From positions 1-64,000 of the forward strand of contig DLCH01000075.1 of assembly GCA_002480525.1 (NCBI GenBank): a DNA stretch of 64,000 nt, in the 5' to 3' direction. The notes under the pieces were generated by a model. It did not search any database. It was given only the letters and a program-made list of their open reading frames with translations, and had not been told where the DNA came from. The position numbers were made by a program, and so were the translations under genes. This document shows positions 9,241 through 18,101 of the stretch, piece after piece. How positions within the stretch are numbered: position 1 is the stretch's first letter; every line of letters begins with the position of its first letter. This stretch comes from Gammaproteobacteria bacterium UBA7803. GTDB taxonomy: Bacteria > Pseudomonadota > Gammaproteobacteria > Pseudomonadales > Azotimanducaceae.

Positions 9241-9861
9241 ATGGCACGTTACACCGGCCCCAAACTGAAACTGTCCCGGCGGGAAGGCACGGACCTGCTG
9301 CTGAAGAGCGGCGTCCGGCCCATCGACTCCAAGTGTCGGATCGATTCGCCCCCCGGTCAGCACGGGGCGCGCCGCGGTCGCCTGTCCGACTACGCGGTCC
9401 AGCTTCGTGAGAAGCAGAAGGTGCGCCGTTTCTACGGAGTGCTGGAGAAGCAGTTCCGCAACTACTACAAGAAGGCGGAGCGCCAGAAGGGCGCCACCGG
9501 CGAGAACCTGCTGCGGCTGCTGGAGTCGCGGCTGGACAACGTGGTGTACCGCATGGGCTTCGGTGCCACCCGCGCCGAGGCACGCCAGCTCGTGTCCCAC
9601 AAGAGCATTCTGGTGAACGGGCGGAAGGTCAACATTCCTTCCTACCAGGTCAAGGCGGAGGACATCGTGGCCGTGACCGAGAAGTCCCGGGCACAGCTCC
9701 GCATCCAGCAGGCCCTCCAGCTCGCCAGCCAGCGGGCGCCGGTGGAGTGGGTGGACGTGGACGCCACCAAGATGGAAGGGGTCTTCAAGCGGCTGCCGGA
9801 TCGCGGCGAGCTGCCCCCGGAAATCAACGAGAACCTGATCGTCGAGCTGTACTCCAAGTAA
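9241..9861 (+). CDS. rpsD: 30S ribosomal protein S4 (uS4)
   Basis: Primary 16S binder and, in E. coli, repressor of alpha-operon translation. 206 residues. N-terminal [20 protein letters not shown]4 RNA-binding domain with [38 protein letters not shown] (about 98-135). GGAGAAAG precedes the start. Confidence 0.98.
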   Translation: MARYTGPKLKLSRREGTDLLLKSGVRPIDSKCRIDSPPGQHGARRGRLSDYAVQLREKQKVRRFYGVLEKQFRNYYKKAERQKGATGENLLRLLESRLDNVVYRMGFGATRAEARQLVSHKSILVNGRKVNIPSYQVKAEDIVAVTEKSRAQLRIQQALQLASQRAPVEWVDVDATKMEGVFKRLPDRGELPPEINENLIVELYSK

Positions 9862-9886
9862 TCGAGAGCTCAAGGAGACTGTTTTA

Positions 9887-10882
9887 ATGGCACAATCGGT
9901 AACCGATTTCCTGACCCCGCGCCACATCGACGTCCAGGAGGTGAACGCCACCCGCGCCCGGGTGACCCTGGAGCCGCTGGAGCGCGGGTTCGGCCATACC
10001 CTGGGCAACACCCTGCGCCGCATTCTGCTGTCCTCCATGCCGGGCTGCGCGGTCACGGAAGTACAGATCGACGGCGTGCTGCACGAGTACGGCACCATCG
10101 AAGGCGTGCAGGAAGACGTCATCGACATCCTGCTGAACCTCAAGGGCGTGGCCGCCAACCTGCACAATCAGGACGAGGCCGTGATCACCCTGTCCAAGGA
10201 AGGCCCCGGCCCGGTGACCGCCGGCGACTTCCAGCTCACCCAGGACATCGAGATCGCCAATCCCGACCACCTGATCTGCACCCTCAACGAGAAGGGCGCC
10301 ATCCGCCTCGAGGCGAAGGTGACCCGTGGCCGCGGCTACGTGCCGGTCGACAGCCTCGAAGACGACGAGGACAGCCGGCCCATCGGCGTGCTGCGCCTGG
10401 ATGCGACCTACAGCCCGATGCGCCGCGTCGCCTACAGCGTCGAAAGCGCCCGGGTCGAGCAGCGCACCGACCTCGACAAGCTGGTGCTGGACATCGAGAC
10501 CAACGGCACCATCGACCCGGAAGAAGCCATCCGCCGCGCGGCGACGATCCTGCAGCAGCAGCTCGCGGTGTTCGTCGACCTCGAGAGCGAGGGCGAGCCG
10601 GCTGCCGAGGAGAAGGAAGACGAGATCGACCCGATCCTGATCCGGCCGGTGGACGACCTGGAGCTGACGGTGCGTTCCGCCAACTGCCTGAAGGCGGAGA
10701 ACATCTACTACATCGGCGACCTGATCCAGCGCACCGAGGTGGAGCTGCTGAAGACGCCGAACCTGGGCAAGAAGTCCCTGACCGAGATCAAGGACGTCCT
10801 GGCCAGCCGGGGCCTGTCCCTGGGCATGCGCCTGGAGAACTGGCCGCCGCCGAGCCTGCGGGGCGACGACAAGGTCGCCTAG
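9887..10882 (+). CDS. rpoA: DNA-directed RNA polymerase subunit alpha
   Basis: 331 residues. N-terminal domain (about 1-235) for dimerisation and beta/beta' binding: [37 protein letters not shown]. Acidic linker (EEKEDE), then the C-terminal domain (about 250-320) that contacts UP elements and activators: [18 protein letters not shown] ... [19 protein letters not shown]. Start ATG follows AAGGAGACTG. Placed between rpsD and rplQ as usual. Confidence 0.99.
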   Translation: MAQSVTDFLTPRHIDVQEVNATRARVTLEPLERGFGHTLGNTLRRILLSSMPGCAVTEVQIDGVLHEYGTIEGVQEDVIDILLNLKGVAANLHNQDEAVITLSKEGPGPVTAGDFQLTQDIEIANPDHLICTLNEKGAIRLEAKVTRGRGYVPVDSLEDDEDSRPIGVLRLDATYSPMRRVAYSVESARVEQRTDLDKLVLDIETNGTIDPEEAIRRAATILQQQLAVFVDLESEGEPAAEEKEDEIDPILIRPVDDLELTVRSANCLKAENIYYIGDLIQRTEVELLKTPNLGKKSLTEIKDVLASRGLSLGMRLENWPPPSLRGDDKVA

Positions 10883-10959
10883 CGTCCCGCCGGCCCGGAC
10901 ACCAAGAACCATACGGCGCGCGAGATGCGCCCCGGAACGAGAAGACTCAGGAAGCAGCC

Positions 10960-11379
10960 ATGCGCCATCGTAAGAGTGGTCGACAACTGAACCGCAACAG
11001 CTCGCACCGCCAGGCCATGTTCCGCAACATGGCCGGGTCGCTGATCGAGCACGAAGTGATCAAGACGACGCTGCCCAAGGCGAAAGAGCTGCGCCGGGTG
11101 GTGGAGCCGCTGATCACCCTCGCCAAGGAGGACTCGGTAGCCAACCGGCGGCTGGCGTTCTCCCGCACGCGCAGCAAGGAAGCGGTCGGCAAGCTGTTCA
11201 GCGAGCTGGGTCCGCGCTACCAGGAGCGCCCCGGCGGCTACACCCGCATCCTCAAGTGCGGCTACCGGGCCGGCGACGCCGCTCCCATGGCGTACATCGA
11301 GCTGGTCGGCCGTACCCTCGCAGACGACCTCGACGACGAGGATCTGGAAGAGGAAGCCGTCGAGGCCGAGGAGCAGTAA
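10960..11379 (+). CDS. rplQ: 50S ribosomal protein L17 (bL17)
   Basis: 139 residues. Core [45 protein letters not shown]... and [25 protein letters not shown]. An acidic tail ([18 protein letters not shown]) follows the core. Last gene of the alpha operon; a hairpin terminator follows about 60 bases later. Confidence 0.98.
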   Translation: MRHRKSGRQLNRNSSHRQAMFRNMAGSLIEHEVIKTTLPKAKELRRVVEPLITLAKEDSVANRRLAFSRTRSKEAVGKLFSELGPRYQERPGGYTRILKCGYRAGDAAPMAYIELVGRTLADDLDDEDLEEEAVEAEEQ

Positions 11380-11440
11380 CCGTTCCTGGTCCCGGCAGCC
11401 GACCGTATCACGGCGGAACCGGGACCCTGACCCGCCTGCC

Positions 11441-11471
11441 GCGGCCCCGACCTCCGGGGCCGCCCGTTTCT
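11441..11471 (+). terminator. Intrinsic terminator of the ribosomal operon
   Basis: Perfect 8-bp stem GCGGCCCC (11441-11448) / GGGGCCGC (11456-11463) with a 7-base loop, followed by CCGTTTCT. The T-tract is short, so efficiency is uncertain, but its position 61 bases after rplQ suits the end of the S10/spc/alpha transcript. Confidence 0.6.
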
Positions 11472-11581
11472 CCAGGCTCAGGCGGCCCGCACCCGCACCG
11501 TCCCGCCCGCCTCCCGAGCTGCACCGGGCCGACCGGTCCCGACTGCCGCCGGCTGATCGCGCCAGCGCGCCGCAAGCGGCC

Positions 11582-12136
11582 ATGACCCCGGACGACCCGC
11601 GTTTCCAGGCGGCCCTGGCGCGCATCGACGCCCGCCACCGGCAGGATCCCTCCGGGCAGGCCCTGGACCACGCCCGCGCCGTCGCCGCCTGGGTCGACCG
11701 TCTGAGACCGGAGGCGTCGCCCGCGCTGCGACTGGCTGCCCGGGCCGCCCATCTGGACCGGTGGCGGGTGCCACGAGCCTCCTATCCGTCCGGCCGGGCC
11801 GGCTATCTGCGCTGGCGCAGCGATCTGGCCGCCCGGCACGCCGCCGAAACGGCGGCGCTGCTGCGGGAGAGCGGCTGGGACGAGGCGCTGGTGGCACGGG
11901 TCGGCGCCATCGTGCGGAAGGCGGATCTCGCCGGTGACCCGGAGACCCAGACCTTCGAAGACGCCCTGTGCCTGACCTTCATGGCGCGCCAGCTCGCCGG
12001 ATTCGGCGAGCGCCAGCCGCCGGCGAAGCTCGCCCGCATACTCGGGAAGACGTGGCGGAAGATGAGCGTGGCCGGGCGGGAAGCGGCGCTGACGCTGGAC
12101 CTGCCGGAGCACCTGCGCGATCTGCTGCCCCGCTGA
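11582..12136 (+). CDS. DUF4202 family protein
   Basis: 184-residue soluble protein of unknown function. It matches the DUF4202 pattern by eye: an N-terminal FQAALARIDARHRQDP, then LRLAARAAHLDRWRVPRASYPSGRAGYLRWRSDLAARHA, TFEDALCLTFMARQL, and KTWRKMSVAGREAALTL near the C-terminus. Family members are mostly helical and conserved in Proteobacteria; the conserved histidines and arginines suggest an HD-like fold, but no activity is known to me. Stands alone between the alpha operon and the convergent desaturase. A good ribosome binding site is not obvious, so the ATG rests on family alignment. Confidence 0.85.
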   Translation: MTPDDPRFQAALARIDARHRQDPSGQALDHARAVAAWVDRLRPEASPALRLAARAAHLDRWRVPRASYPSGRAGYLRWRSDLAARHAAETAALLRESGWDEALVARVGAIVRKADLAGDPETQTFEDALCLTFMARQLAGFGERQPPAKLARILGKTWRKMSVAGREAALTLDLPEHLRDLLPR

Positions 12137-12172
12137 CGGCGGCGGGCGCCCCCGACGCCGGGGGCGGCAGCC

Positions 12173-13048
12173 TCAGCGATAGGCCTTGGGCAGCTTCAGC
12201 TCCGAGACCAGGTGGAGCTTCTCCAGCCCTCGCAGCAGCCACCAGGTGATGTCGAGCTGCCACCACTCCAGGCCGTGGCGCGCCGAGAACGGATACATGT
12301 GGTGATTGTTGTGCCAGCCCTCGCCGTAGGCGAGTACGCCCACCACCGGGTTGTTGGTGCTGGCGTCGCCGGTCTCGAAGGGTCGCCGCCCCCAGGTGTG
12401 GCAGACCGAGTTGACGGCGAAGGTGATGTGCCAGGTGACCACCGTGGTCAGGAACAGCCCCCAGACCAGCATCTGCGCGCCTGACGTTCCCCATTCGGGA
12501 AACAGGGCGTTCAGCGCCGCGCCCAGGGCGTACAGCAGCACGGCCTGGCCCGCGATCAGCGGCACGTAGAACCGCTGCAGCCACTTCAGCTCCGGGTAGC
12601 GGTGGAGATCCCGGGAGTTCGCCCCTTTCTCCTGAAACGCCTCCCGGCTCATCATCCAGCCCATGTGGGCGTGCCAGAAGCTGCGCGTGACGGGGGAGTG
12701 CACGTCGCCTTCCAGATCGGTGTTGCGGTGGTGGGAGCGATGGTGGGCGACCCACCACAGCGGGCCGCCCTGGACCGCGAGGCAGCCCGCCAGGGCGAAC
12801 AGGAACTGCACGGGCCGGGAGGTCTTGAACGACCGGTGGGCGAGCAGCCGGTGATAGCCGGCGGTGATGCCGAGGCCGCGGATCACGTACAGCGTGCCGG
12901 CCACCACCAGGGTGGCCGTGCTGACGCCGGTGAAGAACACGCCGAGCGCGCCGACGTGGAAAAGCACCATGACCACGGCGACGGCATAGACGCTGGCCAT
13001 GGCCCCTGCGCGCCCGCGGGGGCGCTCCTGAACACTGATGTCGGACAA
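12173..13048 (-). CDS. Acyl-CoA/acyl-lipid delta-9 fatty acid desaturase
   Basis: Membrane di-iron enzyme that introduces a cis double bond into saturated acyl chains, adjusting membrane fluidity. 291 residues. The three histidine boxes are present: HRLLAH (66-71), HRSHH (103-107) and HNNHH (246-250), with four hydrophobic segments placed as in stearoyl-CoA desaturase-like proteins. Shorter than plant or animal forms, typical of the bacterial group. Convergent with the DUF4202 gene (37 bases apart); 81 bases downstream of btuB on the same strand. Confidence 0.93.
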   Translation of the reverse strand: MSDISVQERPRGRAGAMASVYAVAVVMVLFHVGALGVFFTGVSTATLVVAGTLYVIRGLGITAGYHRLLAHRSFKTSRPVQFLFALAGCLAVQGGPLWWVAHHRSHHRNTDLEGDVHSPVTRSFWHAHMGWMMSREAFQEKGANSRDLHRYPELKWLQRFYVPLIAGQAVLLYALGAALNALFPEWGTSGAQMLVWGLFLTTVVTWHITFAVNSVCHTWGRRPFETGDASTNNPVVGVLAYGEGWHNNHHMYPFSARHGLEWWQLDITWWLLRGLEKLHLVSELKLPKAYR

Positions 13049-13129
13049 GCTCCCCTGCCCCCCGTTTTGTTGCGCTGCGGTATTATGGTACCGCTGGCGT
13101 CAGGCGCAAGTGCGCCGGCCGGAACCCGG

Positions 13130-15097
13130 TCACAGCCGTGCGCGCACGCCCAGGTAGCCAGCCGCGCCCGGTGCAGCGTATCCGAACACTTCCGTGTAGT
13201 CCTCGTCCAGCAGGTTCTCGCCCCGGACGAACACCTCGACCCGGTCCGTCACCGCCAGGCTGACCGCCAGATTCACCAGGGTGTAGTCGTCCAGGGTCAC
13301 CACCGACGCCGGGGTCGCGCTGACGAACTCCGAGTCCCGCTGGCTGCCGTTGAACAGTGCGCCCAGGTTGACGTTGCCGCGCCCGCCGAGGAAGGCGTAG
13401 TTCAGGTTGGCGCTGCCGCTGTGTCTGGGTCGGCGCAGCTCCCGGGCGCCGTCCGGATCGGTGGCGTCCAGGTAGGTGTAGCTGCCGCGCAGGTGCCAGC
13501 GGCCGCCGAGTCGGGCTTCCGCGGTCAGCTCGACGCCGCGCCGTTCGCTGGTGCCGGTCTGGTTCTCCACCGTCGAGTCGAAGCTCGGCAGGAACACGGT
13601 GACGATCTCGTCCTCGAGATCGGCCGAGAACCAGGTCAGGTCCACCAGCGCCCGGCCGCCGAGCAGGGACTGCTCGATGCCGACGTCCCAGCCCCGGGAG
13701 CTTTCGGGCTGCAGGTCCGGGTTGCCGACGAAACTGTCCGGCAGGAAGCCGAACAGCTCGAAGAAGTTCGGGTTGGTGATGCCCTCGCCGTAGCTGGCGT
13801 GCAGACGGGTGCCGCCGGCGGGCAGCACGTAGGAGGCCGCCGCCCGGACCGTGGTGGCGTCGTCGAACCGGTCGTTGTCGTCCCGGCGCGCGCTCAGCGA
13901 CGCGGCGACCCGCTCCTGCCAGGTGACGGCGTACTCGGCCACCAGGCTGGTCTGCTCGTCGTCCCGGCTCTGGGTCGCGCCGGGCAGCGTGGCCGACAGG
14001 TTGTCGAACTCGAGGGCCTCGTGCTGCACGCCGGCGGTGAGCGCGTGCTCCACCCCGCCGCCGCCGAACCGCAGCGTGGTGTCGTAGCCGAACCGGCGCC
14101 GCTCGCCGTCGGCGGCGCCGGTGCGCGCCGCGTCGGCGAAGCTGTCGGACTCGGTGCGGGTGTAGCCGAACGCGGCCCGATGCAGCCAGCGGTCGTCCAG
14201 CAGGCGCGCCTCGATCTCCGCGAGGCCATAGAGCTGGGAGGACTCGGTGGCGTTGTCCGCGTCGACCACCAGGCCCTGGGTCGGGGTCGGCGGAAAGTCG
14301 AAGTCCTGGCGATCCTCCTCGACCCGGCTGTCGCTGTGGCGCAGCACCAGCCGCGCCGCGAGCGCGTCGGTCACGTCGACGTCGAGCTTGCCGTGCACGG
14401 TGGTGTTGTCGTAGCCGTCCCGTTCGTCGTGGATGGGCGAGGCGCTGATGCCGTCGGTGTCGTAGCGCGTCGCCGACAGCAGGCCCCGCACCCGGTCGCC
14501 GCCGCCGGACGCCGAGGCGCCGTACTGGCGGGTACCGAAAGAGCCGCCCTCCAGCTCGGCACGGAGGTCGAGGCCGCGCTCCGGCGTCACGGTGGACAGG
14601 CTGATCACGCCGCCGATGGCCTCGCTGCCGTACAGCGCGCTCTGGGGTCCCCGGATCACCTCCACCCGCCCCAGATCCCAGGTCAACAGGTTGGCGAAGT
14701 TGAACTCGGCGGTCAGCGCCGGATCGTTCGCCTCGATGCCGTCGATCAGCACCAGGGTGTGATTGCCCTCGGCGCCGCGGATGCGGATCTGGGTGAGCGC
14801 GCCTTCCTGGCCCACCCGGTTGACCGCCACGCCGGGCACCTCGCGCAGCACCTCGGCGGCGAGGTTGAGACGCCGGCGCTCCAGGTCGTCCGCGGTCAGC
14901 ACGGTCACGGCGCTGCCCACCTCGCGCGCCGGGCGCGGCAGGTGGCTGGCGACCACCACCAGCTCCTCCCAGCGGTCCTCGCGCAGCGGCGCCTCGGTGT
15001 CGGCGTCTTCGGGCAGGTCGGCGGCGGCTGCCGCCGTGAGCAGGGCGCACGCAGGCGCCGCCAGGATCCTCGGGATCCGGAAAGATCGGATTGTCAT
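13130..15097 (-). CDS. btuB: TonB-dependent vitamin B12 receptor BtuB
   Basis: Outer-membrane receptor importing cobalamin with TonB energy. 655 residues from the ATG at 15097, which gives a signal peptide (FRIPRILAAPACALLTAAAAA); upstream in-frame codons run into the riboswitch and are rejected. A TonB box-like EELVVVA follows, then the plug domain with ALTQIRIRGAEGNHTLVLIDGIEAND and GRVEVIRGPQSALYGSEAIGGVISL (about 90-165), then the 22-strand barrel. The assignment as BtuB rather than a siderophore receptor rests on BtuB-like plug motifs and the cobalamin riboswitch immediately upstream. Confidence 0.93.
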   Translation of the reverse strand: MTIRSFRIPRILAAPACALLTAAAAADLPEDADTEAPLREDRWEELVVVASHLPRPAREVGSAVTVLTADDLERRRLNLAAEVLREVPGVAVNRVGQEGALTQIRIRGAEGNHTLVLIDGIEANDPALTAEFNFANLLTWDLGRVEVIRGPQSALYGSEAIGGVISLSTVTPERGLDLRAELEGGSFGTRQYGASASGGGDRVRGLLSATRYDTDGISASPIHDERDGYDNTTVHGKLDVDVTDALAARLVLRHSDSRVEEDRQDFDFPPTPTQGLVVDADNATESSQLYGLAEIEARLLDDRWLHRAAFGYTRTESDSFADAARTGAADGERRRFGYDTTLRFGGGGVEHALTAGVQHEALEFDNLSATLPGATQSRDDEQTSLVAEYAVTWQERVAASLSARRDDNDRFDDATTVRAAASYVLPAGGTRLHASYGEGITNPNFFELFGFLPDSFVGNPDLQPESSRGWDVGIEQSLLGGRALVDLTWFSADLEDEIVTVFLPSFDSTVENQTGTSERRGVELTAEARLGGRWHLRGSYTYLDATDPDGARELRRPRHSGSANLNYAFLGGRGNVNLGALFNGSQRDSEFVSATPASVVTLDDYTLVNLAVSLAVTDRVEVFVRGENLLDEDYTEVFGYAAPGAAGYLGVRARL

Positions 15098-15139
15098 GAT
15101 GAGTTCTCGGTGAGCCGCCGGTCCCCGGGCGGGATGCCA

Positions 15140-15330
15140 CATCGACGCCAGGCCGGTCTCCGGACTGATGAGGCGGCGCGTCCTCGGACGCGCCCGATGC
15201 GCCGCCGCCTTCCCACGCACTGCGCAGTGGCCTGAAGGGGCGCATCACTCAATCACCGTTGCGAGGCCAGCAGCGGATTCTCACCGCTTTCCCGTGCACC
15301 CGGCGCCTGCGACGCATCATCGCGCCGCGG
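15140..15330 (-). promoter_or_regulatory. Cobalamin (B12) riboswitch
   Basis: On the minus strand the leader of btuB carries the conserved blocks of the AdoCbl riboswitch in order: GGTGC then GGGAA, CGGTGAGAATCCGCTG, a GCCACTG box followed by GTGGGAAGGC, and the closing segment GTCCGGAGACCGGCCTGGCG. The 3' end is about 45 bases before the btuB start, enough to control translation or terminate transcription. B12 binding would lower btuB expression. Confidence 0.92.
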
Positions 15331-15335
15331 CCGGG

Positions 15336-15341
15336 AGTATA
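15336..15341 (-). promoter_or_regulatory. Probable -10 element of btuB
   Basis: TATACT on the minus strand, five of six matches to the sigma70 -10 box, placed so that transcription would begin at the 5' edge of the riboswitch. The -35 is weak (CTGACC, only 14 bases away), so this is a position-based call. Confidence 0.5.
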
Positions 15342-15357
15342 CCGCGCGCCGGCGGGG

Positions 15358-16014
15358 TCAGCGACGGGCGGGGCCGGGGCTGCCGCGCTTGATGGTCTGC
15401 AGCAGCACCGTGCCGGGCCCGGTCAGGGTGGTCATGAAGACCCCTTCGCCGCTGAACAGCGCCTTGCGCAGCCCGCCGACGTACTCGATGTCGTAGTCCA
15501 CGCCGTCGCTGAAGGCGGCGAGGTGGCCGGTGCTGACGCTGATGGACTCGCCGGGCGCCAGGGTCCGCTGGTCCAGGTCGCCGGCGGCGTGAATGGCGAC
15601 CGTGCCCTGGCCGGACAGCCGCTGCAGGAACAGGCCGGCGCCGCCGAACAGGGCCGCCCCGGCCCGGCGGGCGATGGACACGTCGATGTCGATGTCTCCC
15701 CACGCGGCGAGGAACGCCCCGCGGGTGGTCAGCATCGAACCTTCCGCCAGGGGCCAGATCGACACGGTGCCCGGCTGGCTGCTCGCCAGTGACGCCGACC
15801 GGCCGTCGCGCGACGACTCCAGCCGGGCCAGGGCGATGCCTTCGCCGGACAGCAGCCGGCGGGCCGCGCCGGCCACGCCGCCCGGCGCGCGCAGCGACCA
15901 GGTGATGCCGGCATCGTGGGACATGATCGAGCCGCGTCCGGCCCAGCAGGCCTCGCCACGCGCCAGGGTGACCTTCAGGTACTGGGCGAACTCACCGACG
16001 ATGCGATGCTCCAT
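15358..16014 (-). CDS. AIM24 family protein
   Basis: 218 residues, no signal peptide or membrane segment. Belongs to the AIM24/TIGR00266 family of beta-rich (TRAP-like) proteins: RGSIMSHDAGITW, LSGEGIALARLE, GGAGLFLQRLSGQGTVAIHAAGDL and KALFSGEGVFMTTLTGPGTVLLQT are the repeated core blocks. Function in bacteria is not established; eukaryotic AIM24 acts in mitochondrial inner-membrane organisation. Upstream neighbour on the same strand is the ferric-reductase-like gene, 27 bases away. Confidence 0.9.
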   Translation of the reverse strand: MEHRIVGEFAQYLKVTLARGEACWAGRGSIMSHDAGITWSLRAPGGVAGAARRLLSGEGIALARLESSRDGRSASLASSQPGTVSIWPLAEGSMLTTRGAFLAAWGDIDIDVSIARRAGAALFGGAGLFLQRLSGQGTVAIHAAGDLDQRTLAPGESISVSTGHLAAFSDGVDYDIEYVGGLRKALFSGEGVFMTTLTGPGTVLLQTIKRGSPGPARR

Positions 16015-16041
16015 GGGGATCCTCCGTGGCGTGTCTCCGGG

Positions 16042-16710
16042 TCAGCGATGGCGCGGCGCGGCTTGCGGCCGGGGCCGGTAGCGGGCGGCGACCCGCAGCA
16101 GCACGCCGCCGAGCAGGGCGATGGTGACGACGACGTGGGCCCCGTAGGAACCCGGCGGCACGGCGCCGGCCACGGCTTCCACGGGACCTTCCACCACCCG
16201 TCCGCCGTAGGCGGCCAGGAAGATCAGGAACACGTACCAGATGCCGGCCCGGTGCAGCCGCTTCCACCAGCGGCCGAGCCTGCGCACCGCGGTGTTGCTC
16301 GAGGTGGCCGCCATCAGGACGATCATGCCGTAGGCCGCCAGCGCGGGGGCGTCGCCGGCCTCGAAACCGGACCCCTGGAAGCGCAGGAACGACACCAGCG
16401 CCACGAAGTGGATGGCGTGGGCCAGGGCGAAGGCGAGGCCGAGGTGGCGCCGGCGCATCAGCAGACCGCGGGTCAGCGGGTTGCGCCACAGGGTCGCGAC
16501 CGGTCTGGCGACGAACACCAGCAGGAACAGCAGCACCGAGAAGCGGGCGGTGTAGCGGGCGAAGAGCTGGGCCGCCGTGTCGTTCCAGCCGTGCTCGAGC
16601 CAGGGCAGCAGGCCCAGCAGCAGGCCGATCAGCAGTACGCCGCCGTAGAGCAGCAGGATGGGCAGGCGGGTGCTCGGAGCGCCCGGCAGCGTGTGGGACG
16701 GGGTGGCCAT
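16042..16710 (-). CDS. Ferric reductase-like transmembrane protein
   Basis: 222-residue inner-membrane protein with about six hydrophobic segments and the pattern of the ferric reductase-like transmembrane domain: RRHLGLAFALAHAIHFVALVSF and LGRWWKRLHRAGIWYVFL carry histidines that would ligate haem. Without NAD or FAD domains, so a cytochrome-type membrane subunit like MsrQ is likely, but no MsrP partner is nearby. Substrate unknown. Confidence 0.8.
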   Translation of the reverse strand: MATPSHTLPGAPSTRLPILLLYGGVLLIGLLLGLLPWLEHGWNDTAAQLFARYTARFSVLLFLLVFVARPVATLWRNPLTRGLLMRRRHLGLAFALAHAIHFVALVSFLRFQGSGFEAGDAPALAAYGMIVLMAATSSNTAVRRLGRWWKRLHRAGIWYVFLIFLAAYGGRVVEGPVEAVAGAVPPGSYGAHVVVTIALLGGVLLRVAARYRPRPQAAPRHR

Positions 16711-16737
16711 GGCTCCTCCAGGCCGGCGGACGCGGCA

Positions 16738-17361
16738 TTATAACGGCGCGGACGCGCGCCACAGCAGCGCGGCGTAGAGCCCGCTGATCGCCAGCAGCCA
16801 GGCGGCCGCCACCAGGCGGGCGGTGTCGAACACGGTGCCGGCCCAGCGCTCCGCGGCGGCAGCCATGGCGCCGATGGCCAGCAGGACGAAGAAGCTCACC
16901 CCGAGGCCGCTGCCCAGGCTGGTGATGGCCACGTCGCGCCAGCCGCCGGGGTCCGGCACGCTGGCCACGCCCAGGAGGATGCCGGCGAGCGCGCCGTAGG
17001 TCACCGCCAGGGCGTCGGGTGCCGGCCGGTACAGCACGGCGGCCGCGCCGGCCAGCACCAGCACCGCCAGCGCGCCGCCGTGGTCCCCGGCCAGGCCGAA
17101 CGCGGCGCCCGCGATCAGGCCGGCGAGCGCCCCGCCCAGGGCGGCGACGGTGGCCGCCTGGCGGACGGCCTCCGGCCGGGCGCCGATCAGCAGCCCCAGG
17201 GTCAGCAGGACCATGATCTGGGCCGGCTGGGTGAGCGGGTGCAGCAGGCCCGTGTACAGGCCCTGGAGCCCCGGGAACGGGCTGTGGGCCGCGGCCTGGG
17301 GGGCGGCAAGCGCTGCCGCGAAGCCGATGCCGGCGGCGGCGCGGCGCGGGCCCGCGATCAA
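16738..17361 (-). CDS. HupE/UreJ-like membrane protein, second paralogue
   Basis: 207 residues if it starts at the TTG overlapping the stop of the upstream hupE gene (TTGA). N-terminal hydrophobic stretch (GIGFAAALAAPQAAAHS) like a signal sequence with the family's histidine, followed by about six membrane segments. The metal motif of its partner, HPLSGPDHLIAM, reads HPLTQPAQIMVL here, so the D-H pair is lost. It may be a non-binding partner of the first HupE. The start is inferred from overlap; no ATG is available. Confidence 0.75.
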   Translation of the reverse strand: MIAGPRRAAAGIGFAAALAAPQAAAHSPFPGLQGLYTGLLHPLTQPAQIMVLLTLGLLIGARPEAVRQAATVAALGGALAGLIAGAAFGLAGDHGGALAVLVLAGAAAVLYRPAPDALAVTYGALAGILLGVASVPDPGGWRDVAITSLGSGLGVSFFVLLAIGAMAAAAERWAGTVFDTARLVAAAWLLAISGLYAALLWRASAPL

Positions 17362-17960
17362 ACCAGGCGCAGCAGGAACAGGCAGCCGCCCAGCGAGATC
17401 AGGCCGCCGAGGGCGCGCACCGCCACCACGCCGGCGGGCCAGCGCACCAGCATGCCGAAGCCGATGCCGGCGAGGTGCAGCAGGCCGGTGGCGGCGACGA
17501 ACCCGGCGGAGTAGGCGAGCGGGCTGACCGCATGGGGCAGCTCCGCGCCGTGGGCGAAGCCGTGGAACACCGCGAACCCGCCGACCAGCAGCGCTGCGAT
17601 CCACAGGGCCGGTCGCGCCGTCATCACCACCATGGCGCCCAGCACCACGGCCGACAGGGCGATGCCCGGCTCCACGAACGGCACCGGCACGCCGAGAATG
17701 CCGAGCACGCCACCGAATGCCATCACCACGGGAAAGACCACCGGAAGCTGCCAGATGGCCGGCGCGCCGAGGAACGCGCCCCACAGCCCGACGGCCACCA
17801 TGGCGATCAGGTGATCGGGGCCGGACAGGGGATGCAGGAACCCGGTCACGAAACCGCTGGCGGCGCCGGTCTCGGTGTGGGCCAGGGCCACGGGAGCCAG
17901 GGCCAGCAGAGCCAGCGCCAGCCACGGGCGGACGGCGTGTGCGGATGGCGGGTTCGGCAT
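17358..17960 (-). CDS. HupE/UreJ family metal transporter
   Basis: 200 residues, the normal HupE size. The ATG start gives a signal-like N-terminus ending ALAHTETG. The family motif HPLSGPDHLIAMVAVG (about 43-58) and FHGFAHGAELP (about 132-142) hold the histidines thought to bind nickel or cobalt. HupE/UreJ proteins are secondary nickel/cobalt permeases; no urease or hydrogenase genes are in the window, so the metal and its user are unknown. Coupled to the second paralogue downstream. Confidence 0.88.
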   Translation of the reverse strand: MPNPPSAHAVRPWLALALLALAPVALAHTETGAASGFVTGFLHPLSGPDHLIAMVAVGLWGAFLGAPAIWQLPVVFPVVMAFGGVLGILGVPVPFVEPGIALSAVVLGAMVVMTARPALWIAALLVGGFAVFHGFAHGAELPHAVSPLAYSAGFVAATGLLHLAGIGFGMLVRWPAGVVAVRALGGLISLGGCLFLLRLV

Positions 17961-18101
17961 GGCTGGGCTCCCTGTTCTCGACCGGTCGAAGTTCTTGTAC
18001 CACGCCGCTTCCCGCCTGCAAACCGGCCCGGGCGCCGCCGACTCGGAAAGCCCGCCGGCTTCCAGTACCATCCCCGCTCCAGTCGACGAGGGGAGAGAAC
18101 C

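Noticed and set aside
12602..15235. 877-codon open frame on the plus strand
   Set aside because: Antisense to btuB and the desaturase; composition is that of a GC-rich shadow frame, while the minus-strand proteins have clear family motifs.
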